Under the pieces are notes generated by a model. It saw only the letters and a program-made list of their open reading frames with translations, ran no database searches and was not told the DNA's origin. This document shows, piece after piece, positions 56,327-64,000 of a stretch of 64,000 nt of DNA. The first letter of the stretch is position 1. Every line of letters starts with the position of its first letter. A program made the position numbers and the translations under genes. The stretch is from Zhongshania antarctica (GTDB taxonomy: Bacteria > Pseudomonadota > Gammaproteobacteria > Pseudomonadales > Spongiibacteraceae), in the NCBI RefSeq assembly GCF_014202945.1, contig NZ_JACHHW010000002.1, positions 62,001-126,000 of the forward strand. The letters are read 5' to 3'.

Positions 56327-56830
56327 ATGACTATTTCTAAACTTAAAACCTATCTGTTTCTTTTTGTAATCGGTGCCTCAATAAGCACCTATAGCCACGG
56401 CGAAACTGCAGCTGCGACAACCCAGCTTGCACCTAGCACGGCATTATCAGTACACAAAAATCCCAACTGCGGCTGCTGTGGCGTCTGGATCGAGCATGCC
56501 CAGCAGCACGGTTTCACCACCACGGTTCAAAACCATGTAAACCTCAATATCCTAAAAGCGGAGCTTGGCATTCCCGTCGGGTTGCAAGCCTGCCACACCT
56601 CAGTCTCTAGCGACGGCTTTGTGTTTGAAGGCCATATCCCAGCTCGCTATATCACCCAGTTTTTAGCCGAAAAACCCAGCGGCGCCCGTGGCTTGATTGT
56701 CGCGAACATGCCCATGGGCAGCCCCGGTATGGACATGGGCCGCGGCTTTCAGCCCTACGACATTTTGCTGCTATTAGACAACGGCAACACCGAGGTTTAC
56801 GCCACCATCAATAGCAAAGCGCAGCAGTAA
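56327..56830 (+). CDS. DUF411 family metal-binding protein
   Basis: 167 residues. After a signal peptide, the motif VHKNPNCGCCGVWIEHAQQHGF and later GLQACHTS match DUF411, seen in many copper/silver gene clusters. MPMGSPGMDMGRG near the end adds methionines. It probably binds copper in the periplasm and passes it to the pump encoded downstream; it overlaps the next gene by one base. Confidence 0.85.
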   Translation: MTISKLKTYLFLFVIGASISTYSHGETAAATTQLAPSTALSVHKNPNCGCCGVWIEHAQQHGFTTTVQNHVNLNILKAELGIPVGLQACHTSVSSDGFVFEGHIPARYITQFLAEKPSGARGLIVANMPMGSPGMDMGRGFQPYDILLLLDNGNTEVYATINSKAQQ

Positions 56831-58104
56831 TGGGCAGCGCAAATCGACGTCGCCACCAAGTGGCGTTAGCTAGCCTGTGCCTGCTCATATCTGGCGCGGC
56901 GGTAGGCCTCAGCCTAGACCGCGCCATTCAGCTTGCCCAGGCCAACGATCCCTGGCAACAAGGCAGCCAGCTCAGGGAAAGTGCGCTGGCGGCCGAAGCA
57001 ATTTCAGCATCTACCCTGCCCGACCCAATACTGAACTTTGGCGCCGCGAACTTACCGACCGACAGCTTCGATTTTCGACAGGAGGGCATGACGCAGGCCA
57101 GTATTGGTATTACTCAGCGGCTGCCGCGAGGTAATAGCCGCGAGCTCATGGGCAAGCAAAAGCGACAGCTAGGCCAGCAGCAAGCGATGCTACGCGCAGA
57201 CCGCCAAGCCAAGGTGGTCGCTACCGTTAGCCAACTCTGGCTAGAGGGTTACCGCGCAGAGCAGAGCATGGCCTTAATTGAACGTACCCGCCCGCTCTTT
57301 GAACAATTGCTGACGCTGAGTCGCAGCAATTACGGCGCGGGGCTCGCCCGCGCCGGACAACAGGACATCATTGGCGCAGAACTCGCACTCAGCCGTCTGG
57401 ATGATCGCGTACTCATGTTAAAACAACAGCGCGATAAGGCCCGTGATCAACTTGGCGAGTGGCTCGGCAGTGAAGTAATTACGGTGTTCAGCACCGGCAC
57501 ATCCCAGGGTATAAGCACTCGAGATATCAACGACCATCATGCAGCCTCCGCATTGCAGGCCCACCCGGCGATTCTGGCTATTGAACAAACAATTGCCGCC
57601 GCACAAAGCGACGTCGCCCTGCGCCAAGCGCAGTACAAGGCTGAGTGGGCCGTAAATGCGAAGTATGCACACCGAGCAGAAGACCCTCTGGGCAATGATC
57701 GCGCCGATTTATTTTCTGTCGGAGTGAGTGTCGACCTACCCCTGTTTACCGCCAAGCGCCAAGATCAAAACCTGAGCGCTACCCAAGCTCGCGCCGAGGC
57801 CAGCCGTACCGACAAGGCCTTGCTCCTACGCAAAATGATGGCCAGTTTAAAAGCTCAGTTCAACCGGCTTCAAGGCATTGACGAACGCCTAACACTTTAT
57901 AGCAGCCGCTTATTACCCAAGGCCAACGAGCAAGTCCGCACCAGCCTCAATGCCTACCAAAATGATAAAGGTGATTTTAGGGAAGTAATACAAGCCCAGA
58001 TTTACGCACTCAACGCCGACATTGACGCGCTCAACCTCAGCATCGACCGCAAGAAAACCAGAGCGACCATCGACTATCTACTCACCGGAGAACGCCATGA
58101 GTAG
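56830..58104 (+). CDS. cusC: Outer-membrane efflux channel, TolC family (CusC/CzcC-like)
   Basis: 424 residues with a signal peptide and long helical repeats typical of TolC proteins (LDRAIQLAQANDPW near the start, then the second half from LQAHPAILAIEQTIAAAQSDVALRQAQYKAEW). It forms the outer-membrane duct of a tripartite heavy-metal pump. It overlaps the next gene by eight bases. Cus is assigned from neighbours; a czc-like role is possible. Confidence 0.85.
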   Translation: MGSANRRRHQVALASLCLLISGAAVGLSLDRAIQLAQANDPWQQGSQLRESALAAEAISASTLPDPILNFGAANLPTDSFDFRQEGMTQASIGITQRLPRGNSRELMGKQKRQLGQQQAMLRADRQAKVVATVSQLWLEGYRAEQSMALIERTRPLFEQLLTLSRSNYGAGLARAGQQDIIGAELALSRLDDRVLMLKQQRDKARDQLGEWLGSEVITVFSTGTSQGISTRDINDHHAASALQAHPAILAIEQTIAAAQSDVALRQAQYKAEWAVNAKYAHRAEDPLGNDRADLFSVGVSVDLPLFTAKRQDQNLSATQARAEASRTDKALLLRKMMASLKAQFNRLQGIDERLTLYSSRLLPKANEQVRTSLNAYQNDKGDFREVIQAQIYALNADIDALNLSIDRKKTRATIDYLLTGERHE

Positions 58105-59350
58105 CAGTAAAAATATTTTGATTATCTCGGTCTGCAGCGGCCTTTTACTCGGTGCATTATTGGGCGTATATATTATTGCGCCGCAAACCACACCGCCAAT
58201 AACAGGCAGTACGGAAAGCGACGCCCCGCCCGAACCACTGTACTGGGTCGCGCCCATGGACCCCGACTTTCGCCGCCCCGGCCCCGGTAAGTCGCCAATG
58301 GGTATGGACTTACTACCGGTCTACGCCGACAGCAGCGCCAACAACAGCAGCCCCGGCACCGTTAGCATTTCAGCTGATATTGTTAATAATTTAGGGGTGC
58401 GAACTGCACAAGCTCGCTACGGAAAATTCACCCAAACCATCAGGGCACCTGCAACTATTCAGTTTAATGAAGATCAACTTCAGCGTGTTCAGCCAAGGGT
58501 CGAGGGCTGGGTTCAAAAACTCTACGCCCACGCCGAGGGTGACGCTGTCACCGCAGGAACACCACTTTATACACTTTACTCACCAGCACTGGTCACCGCC
58601 CAGGAAGAGTTCCTGCTGGCACTAAAGCGCAACAATCACGAACTCATCATGGGCGCCGAACAACGCTTAATTAGCTTAGAGATAGACCCTTCAATTATTC
58701 AAAAAATTAAGGAAACTCGCACAGCCCTGCGCAGCATTACTATCTTGGCGCCGCGCACCGGCGTGCTCAGCGAACTCAATATTCGCGAAGGCGATTACGT
58801 TATGCCCGGCAAGGCCATTGCCACCATCGCCACCTTGGATTCAATGTGGGTGATAGCCGACATTATTGGCGGCCAAGGCAGCAGCGTTACCATTGGCGAC
58901 CATGCCAGCGTGAGCATTGACGGTATTCCCAATCGCACTTGGTCTGCCACCGTAGATTATATCTATCCAACGCTGGACGAGATTAATCGTAGCCAACGAC
59001 TTCGCCTAAAGCTCGACAACAATGAGCGCATACTCAAACCCAATATGTTTGCCCACGTTAATTTAACGCAAAAGGCTAAAACCAACAGCGTTATCATCCC
59101 CAAAGAAGCTGTAATTCGTAGCGAAAGCCAAGACCGCGTGATACTCGCTTTAGGCAGTGGCCGCTTCAAAGCCATCGCCGTCAGTGCAGGACAATTCAAT
59201 AACCGCGAGGCCGAAATCATTCACGGTGTCGAGGCCGACGACGAGGTGGTTGTTTCTGCGCAATTTTTATTAGATTCGGAATCCAGCAAGGATTCTGATT
59301 TTATACGCATGAATCACAGCAGCGCGCCTTCGACTAAGGTTGCACCATGA
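58097..59350 (+). CDS. cusB: Periplasmic adaptor of heavy-metal efflux (CusB-like) with metal-binding domain
   Basis: About 417 residues. After an N-terminal anchor, a heavy-metal-binding domain (YWVAPMDPDFRRPGPGKSPMGMDLLPVY, about 50-77) precedes the adaptor core (IQFNEDQLQRVQPRVEGWVQKLYAHAEGDAVTAG, then barrel and membrane-proximal parts). The ATG at 58097 is chosen; a frame back to 58022 lies inside cusC. The Met and His residues in the extra domain fit copper/silver over zinc. Confidence 0.9.
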   Translation: MSSSKNILIISVCSGLLLGALLGVYIIAPQTTPPITGSTESDAPPEPLYWVAPMDPDFRRPGPGKSPMGMDLLPVYADSSANNSSPGTVSISADIVNNLGVRTAQARYGKFTQTIRAPATIQFNEDQLQRVQPRVEGWVQKLYAHAEGDAVTAGTPLYTLYSPALVTAQEEFLLALKRNNHELIMGAEQRLISLEIDPSIIQKIKETRTALRSITILAPRTGVLSELNIREGDYVMPGKAIATIATLDSMWVIADIIGGQGSSVTIGDHASVSIDGIPNRTWSATVDYIYPTLDEINRSQRLRLKLDNNERILKPNMFAHVNLTQKAKTNSVIIPKEAVIRSESQDRVILALGSGRFKAIAVSAGQFNNREAEIIHGVEADDEVVVSAQFLLDSESSKDSDFIRMNHSSAPSTKVAP

Positions 59351-62300
59351 TTAGCCGCATTATTTACTGGTCGGTAGCGAATCGCTTTTTCATCCTACTC
59401 GCCACCGCAGTTTTAGTTGGTGCAGGTCTTTACGCCGTTAAAACCACCCCAGTCGACGCTATTCCCGACCTATCTGATGTTCAGGTCATCATTAAAACCA
59501 GCTACCCAGGCCAAGCCCCGCAAGTGGTCGAAGATCAAGTCACTTACCCCCTCTCCAGCGCTATGCTCGCGGTACCCGGCGCGGTGACCGTGCGGGGCTT
59601 TTCCTTTTTTGGCGATTCCTATGTCTATATTATTTTTGATGAGGACACCGACCCCTATTGGGCACGCAGCCGGGTACTCGAATACCTAAGCCAAGTCAGC
59701 CCAAACTTACCCGCCACCGCGAGGCCGCAACTCGGACCCGACGCCACCGGTGTTGGCTGGGTCTATCTTTACGCATTGACCGACCCGACTGGCCAGCACG
59801 ATATCAGTCAGCTGCGCAGCCTGCAGGATTGGTTTTTAAAATACGAATTACAAACTGTAGCCGGGGTCTCTGAGGTCGCCACGATTGGGGGCATGGTTAA
59901 GCAGTATCAGGTAGAAGTAGACCCGCATAAATTACGCGCCTACAACATCCCCCTCGCCCATATTCAAATGGCGATTCAGCGCGGCAATCAAGAAGTCGGC
60001 GCCTCAGTGATCGAAATGAGCGAGGCCGAGTATATTATTCGCGCCAGCGGTTATATCCGCAGTGTCGACGACCTCGGCAATATTCCACTAGGCCAATCTG
60101 TAAACGGCTCGCCGCTGCTACTCAAGCATGTTGCCAACATACACCTTGGCCCGCGAATGCGCAGGGGCATTGCCGAACTCAATGGCGAGGGGGAAACCGT
60201 CGGTGGCGTAATAGTCATGCGCTTCGGCGAAAATGCCCAGAAAACCATCGCTGGGGTAAAGGCCAAGCTTGAGACATTAAAAAGTGGCCTGCCAGCCGGT
60301 GTAGAAATCGTTACCGTGCATGACCGGTCGGCCCTCATCGAGCGCTCGGTGAAAAACTTGACCCACAAGCTGCTTGAAGAATTAATCATGGTCGCCGTGA
60401 TCTGCATAGTATTTTTAATGCATGTGCGTTCAGCATTAGTGGCCATCATCAGCTTGCCTGTGGCTATTTTAGCCGCCTTTATCGTGATGAAAGTGCAGGG
60501 AATCAACGCCAACATCATGTCCTTGGGGGGGATTGCCATTGCCATTGGCGCGATGATTGACGGTGCCATTGTCATGATCGAAAACATGCATAAGCATATT
60601 CAAGATACCCCCCTCACCCCAGTAAATCGCTGGCAGATTGTAAGCCAATCCGCCTCAGAAGTTGGTCCAGCGCTTTTCTTTAGCCTGCTAATTATTACGG
60701 TGAGCTTTGTACCGGTGTTTACCCTAGAGGCCCAGGAAGGCCGAATGTTCTCGCCACTGGCCTACACCAAAACCTATGCAATGGCCGCGTCGGCAATCCT
60801 GGCGATTACCTTGGTGCCGGTGTTAATGGGCTATTTTATTCGCGGCAAGATTTTAGCCGAAAATAAGAACCCTATTAACCGCGCGTTAATCGCCGGTTAT
60901 ATTCCAGTGTTGCGCCAAGTACTACGACACCCCAAGAAGACCCTGAGCGTTGCATTCATTACCTGCGCGATTAGCCTATGGCCCATTAGCCAGATTGGCA
61001 GCGAATTTATGCCGTCCCTCGACGAGGGCGACCTGATGTATATGCCCACCACCTACCCCGGCATTTCTATCGGTAAGGCGCGGGAGCTGCTACAGCAAAC
61101 CGACAAGCTCATTCGCACGGTACCCGAAGTGAAAACCGTGTTCGGCAAAATTGGCCGCGCCGACACCGCAACCGATCCCGCCCCGCTCACCATGATAGAA
61201 ACCTATATTCAGTTTCATCCCCAGAGTGAGTGGCGGCCGGGCTTAAGCAAAGACGACTTACGCGCCGAACTCGATCGGGTAGTTCAGCTACCCGGCGTAA
61301 CGAACAATTGGGTTATGCCAATAAAAACCCGTATTAATATGTTGGCCACCGGCATTAAGACCCCAGTCGGGGTTAAAGTTTCTGGGCCAGATTTACAAAC
61401 TATTCAGGATATTGGTCAGCGCCTTGAAACCTTACTGCAAGACCTACCAGGCACCACCTCGGTGTATTCCGAAAGAGTCGCCGGAGGCCGCTATCTGAGC
61501 ATCGATATCCAGCGCGAACAGGCCGCTCGTTACGGATTAAATATTGCCGATATCCAACAGATTATCAGCACCGCCATTGGCGGTATGAATATTGGCCAAA
61601 CCGTGGAGGGCCGAGAACGCTACCCCATTAATTTACGCTACCCCCAAGCGTACCGAGACTCTCCCGAGCAAATAGCCCTGCTCCCCATCATCACCCCAGG
61701 TGGCCAATACATTGCCCTTGGTGACGTCGCGACTATTGCAATCGAAAACGGACCACCCGGCATTAAAAGTGAAAATGCGCGTATCAATGGCTGGACCTAT
61801 ATCGACGTAAACAATGTGGATGTTGGCAGCTATGTCGCCAGTGCCCAGCAGCGGCTTAAAGATCAATTGGTGCTACCAGCGGGCTATGCACTGACTTGGG
61901 CTGGCCAATACGAATACATGGCGCGCGCCAAAGCGAAACTCAGTTATGTAGCGCCACTGACCTTGGCCATTATCATAATACTGCTGTACCTCAATTTCCG
62001 AAGGATGACCGAGGTCGCAATTATTCTGGCAAGTCTGCCGTTGGCCTTGGTTGGCAGTGTGTGGCTAATGTACTTATTGGGCTATAACTTTTCGGTCGCC
62101 AGCGGTGTCGGCTTTATCGCCCTTGCTGGCGTTGCCATAGAAATTGGTGTGCTGATGCTGGTGTATTTAAATCAAGCATGGCAAGGCTCAGCCAGCGCAG
62201 GTATCAATGATGAGGACTTAAGATCCCTGATTATTCGTGGCGCCGGTCTGCGCGTTAGACCTATCATAATGACCGCAGGCGCCACTATCGCGGGTCTACT

Positions 62301-62442
62301 ACCGATTTTGTCGAGCAGCGGCACCGGTTCCGAGGTTATGAGTCGGCTGGCGGCGCCGATGGTCGGCGGCATGATTAGCGCGGTGATATTAACCCTGCTG
62401 GTGATACCCGCCATTTATTATTTGTGGCGAAAGTCAGCTTAA
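59347..62442 (+). CDS. cusA: Heavy-metal RND efflux pump (CusA-like)
   Basis: 1031 residues of the HME-RND family. The N-terminal DAIPDLSDVQVIIKTSYPGQAPQVVEDQVTYPL, the central proton-relay helix GGIAIAIGAMIDGAIVMIENMHKH and the helix VGFIALAGVAIEIGVLMLVYLNQ are typical. It exports monovalent copper/silver, or less likely divalent metals, with the CusB and CusC partners. Start overlaps cusB by four bases. The operon ends 20 bases before the convergent glycosidase gene. Confidence 0.93.
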   Translation: MISRIIYWSVANRFFILLATAVLVGAGLYAVKTTPVDAIPDLSDVQVIIKTSYPGQAPQVVEDQVTYPLSSAMLAVPGAVTVRGFSFFGDSYVYIIFDEDTDPYWARSRVLEYLSQVSPNLPATARPQLGPDATGVGWVYLYALTDPTGQHDISQLRSLQDWFLKYELQTVAGVSEVATIGGMVKQYQVEVDPHKLRAYNIPLAHIQMAIQRGNQEVGASVIEMSEAEYIIRASGYIRSVDDLGNIPLGQSVNGSPLLLKHVANIHLGPRMRRGIAELNGEGETVGGVIVMRFGENAQKTIAGVKAKLETLKSGLPAGVEIVTVHDRSALIERSVKNLTHKLLEELIMVAVICIVFLMHVRSALVAIISLPVAILAAFIVMKVQGINANIMSLGGIAIAIGAMIDGAIVMIENMHKHIQDTPLTPVNRWQIVSQSASEVGPALFFSLLIITVSFVPVFTLEAQEGRMFSPLAYTKTYAMAASAILAITLVPVLMGYFIRGKILAENKNPINRALIAGYIPVLRQVLRHPKKTLSVAFITCAISLWPISQIGSEFMPSLDEGDLMYMPTTYPGISIGKARELLQQTDKLIRTVPEVKTVFGKIGRADTATDPAPLTMIETYIQFHPQSEWRPGLSKDDLRAELDRVVQLPGVTNNWVMPIKTRINMLATGIKTPVGVKVSGPDLQTIQDIGQRLETLLQDLPGTTSVYSERVAGGRYLSIDIQREQAARYGLNIADIQQIISTAIGGMNIGQTVEGRERYPINLRYPQAYRDSPEQIALLPIITPGGQYIALGDVATIAIENGPPGIKSENARINGWTYIDVNNVDVGSYVASAQQRLKDQLVLPAGYALTWAGQYEYMARAKAKLSYVAPLTLAIIIILLYLNFRRMTEVAIILASLPLALVGSVWLMYLLGYNFSVASGVGFIALAGVAIEIGVLMLVYLNQAWQGSASAGINDEDLRSLIIRGAGLRVRPIIMTAGATIAGLLPILSSSGTGSEVMSRLAAPMVGGMISAVILTLLVIPAIYYLWRKSA

Positions 62443-62462
62443 AATTAACGTGGGGCAAACCG

Positions 62463-64000
62463 CTAAGGTAATTTGCTAACCGTAACGTCGACTTCGCCTT
62501 CGCAGCTGTTGTTCTGGAGAATTAACAGGCTTGCGTTAGCCGCTGAGATTACTGTCGCACCACTGACTTCTATTTTATAGCCATTAGGATAATGGAGCTT
62601 GGGCACGTAAATTTCGGTGTCGGCATTGGCTGGGCGAATTTGGTAGCGATAATGAAAATCAGCGCTGATGGTATTAAAGGACAACTCCAGAGGAATACCC
62701 GCTGTCGCCTGAGGGTAGCCACGCTCTAATTCTTTAAGTTTATCGCGCTTTGCCGTACTCAGATCTCGGTCATCGGTAAACAAACCCTGGGCGCCGCTTT
62801 CCTGTGATTGGGTAGTAGGATCATTCCAATTCTTGTAAGCCCAATATTGCCATCCGGTTAAATGGCTGTCGGCCAAATTCGCCACCCTATTTAAGAGCAC
62901 TGGATCATCGCTCGCACCAAACTCGGTCACCAGTTCCACCGCGCCAATTCTTTCACTTGTGATTCGCGCCTGTTCAAAGACCTTGGCCTCGAAGTCTTCA
63001 CAGGTATCGGGCAGCAGATCTGGAATAGGTAGACCGAGATCCGCAGCCTGCAAAAATGCGGTCAAAGGGCAGTAATTATGAACCGAATACCCGAGCTGAG
63101 ACTCCCCCGCAATTGGTGTAAAACCGGTCGGTGTGCCAGTGCCACCCGCCAACAACTGCGGTTCAATCCACACCATATTTTTGCTGTCAACACCGCGAAT
63201 AGCAGAGATCGCCTGCTCAAAAAACGGTTGAATTTCGCGATCAGATGCTGGGCAACCCAGCTCCGGCACAATACAACTCGCCCACTCTAAGCCGGCCCAA
63301 GGTTCGTTCAGCAAGTCGTAACCCATCGAATATTTTTGCTCGCCCCATTTACTGGCCACCGCCTGCCAGGCTGCACTAAATCCCTGCCAAATCTGGCCTT
63401 GCTCGGACCATAAATTATCGAAAGCTTCCGAGACCTGAGGCGTGAAATAATTAAAGGGGAAGCCTAATGCGGGCGAGCCCAAAACTGTGGTTGTTAGACC
63501 ACTGGGAATGCCCCACTCTGGGACACCTTCGCCCTGATATAGCTCACCGAGCATATCCTGATGAAAATCGAAAAGTATCCAAATACCCCGCTCAGCAAGC
63601 AACTGCACAACGCGATCCCACGCCGTGAGATAGCTTTGATCGATTTGCCCCGGCGCATCGGGCGAGACACCAATCCACAAAGTACCAATACGCGCGGTAT
63701 TAAAACCATGTTCCACAAGCCAGTCAGCATCAGCGGCAGTAAAACCGTCAAGACTATTTGGCGGGAAATACGGCGTCAGCTTCCAAACGAGGTTTACGCC
63801 GTGACTAATAACCACTCGATTGTAGTGATCGACCAACCAACGGCCGTCACGCTGCAAACGCGGCACAGCATCTGGACTTTGCGCTGGCGCCGCGCAGGCA
63901 TTGCTATTATCACTCACTGGTATCGGCGCAGACCGGCCATTGCTCTTGCAGCTCGGCAGGACTGCCGCAAGTATAAGCACCGTGATGAGTACGAAAAACA
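62463..64000 (-). CDS. Glycoside hydrolase family 5 (endoglycoceramidase-like), 5' end beyond the window
   Basis: At least 511 codons; a GTG at 63980 is in frame, but hydrophobic signal sequence (FFVLITVLILAAVLPSC) continues past it to the window edge, so the true start lies outside. The lipobox-like VLPSC suggests a lipoprotein. The TIM barrel carries the acid/base Glu in YDLLNEPWAGLEW and the nucleophile Glu in LVTEFGASDD; GVNLVWKLTPYFPP and FDFHQDMLGE are typical of endoglycoceramidase-type GH5. A C-terminal beta domain follows. It probably attacks glycolipids or beta-glucosides outside the cell. Confidence 0.87.
   Translation of the reverse strand, partial: FFVLITVLILAAVLPSCKSNGRSAPIPVSDNSNACAAPAQSPDAVPRLQRDGRWLVDHYNRVVISHGVNLVWKLTPYFPPNSLDGFTAADADWLVEHGFNTARIGTLWIGVSPDAPGQIDQSYLTAWDRVVQLLAERGIWILFDFHQDMLGELYQGEGVPEWGIPSGLTTTVLGSPALGFPFNYFTPQVSEAFDNLWSEQGQIWQGFSAAWQAVASKWGEQKYSMGYDLLNEPWAGLEWASCIVPELGCPASDREIQPFFEQAISAIRGVDSKNMVWIEPQLLAGGTGTPTGFTPIAGESQLGYSVHNYCPLTAFLQAADLGLPIPDLLPDTCEDFEAKVFEQARITSERIGAVELVTEFGASDDPVLLNRVANLADSHLTGWQYWAYKNWNDPTTQSQESGAQGLFTDDRDLSTAKRDKLKELERGYPQATAGIPLELSFNTISADFHYRYQIRPANADTEIYVPKLHYPNGYKIEVSGATVISAANASLLILQNNSCEGEVDVTVSKLP

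Noticed and set aside
1-64000. tRNA, rRNA or CRISPR arrays
   Set aside because: Intergenic stretches were scanned by eye for T-loop motifs, long conserved rRNA segments and regular repeats; none was found.

Overview
The window reads as chromosome of a marine-type gammaproteobacterium. The housekeeping content supports this: minCDE, purEK, rpoH beside ftsXEY and rsmD, trmB, rlmI, a TonB/ExbB/ExbD system and RND efflux. Base composition looks near 50% GC and genes are tightly packed. A relative of the Cellvibrionales/Spongiibacter-Zhongshania group is plausible, but that is a guess from overall flavour, not from a marker gene. No rRNA, tRNA or CRISPR array was seen.

Layout. 1-1.6 kb: a two-gene periplasmic c-type cytochrome operon (dihaem peroxidase cut by the window edge, plus a dihaem lipoprotein). 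1.6-2.5 kb: non-coding, with the rotted C-terminus of an RND pump. 2.6-8.4 kb: a secreted subtilisin, a DUF2804 protein, and a TetR regulator divergent from a membrane fatty-acid-hydroxylase-type di-iron protein and a polytopic membrane protein, with palindromic operators between them. 8.4-9.3 kb: an AT-rich gene-free stretch. 9.3-13.2 kb: five co-directional genes for exported redox proteins (DUF3034 barrel, truncated globin, flavinylated FMN-binding protein, PepSY membrane protein, double cupredoxin). This is the best candidate here for an undescribed system. 13.2-21.4 kb: arsH, a phosphopantetheinyl transferase, then a Fur-box-headed iron operon (exbB-exbD-exbD-tonB-receptor-FMN oxidase-piuC).

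21.6-34 kb: minCDE, two proteins of unknown function, orphan modA, a YaiI-family protein, a large hybrid histidine kinase, two methyltransferases, a membrane protein, and a guanidinium exporter under a guanidine-II riboswitch. The exporter lies between an attC-like relic and an IS30 transposase fragment. 34-38 kb: aldo-keto reductase and an arsenic-methylation/arsenosugar set (arsM, DUF2834, arsS). 38-43 kb: purEK, an AEC transporter, an MDR oxidoreductase, and a cytidylyltransferase/CDP-alcohol transferase pair. 43.5-48.5 kb: LysR divergent from a 3-oxoacid CoA-transferase/thiolase operon, then an old-yellow-enzyme gene broken by one stop codon.

48.8-55.8 kb: acyltransferase, trmB, DUF423, rpoH, ftsXEY, rsmD. 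55.8-62.4 kb: a copper/silver-type efflux operon (Cys/Met/His-rich protein, DUF411, CusC-, CusB- and CusA-like). 62.5-64 kb: a family-5 glycoside hydrolase running off the right edge.

Overall themes are metal and metalloid handling (iron, copper, arsenic) and exported redox chemistry. Small scars of mobile DNA are present, but no intact mobile element.
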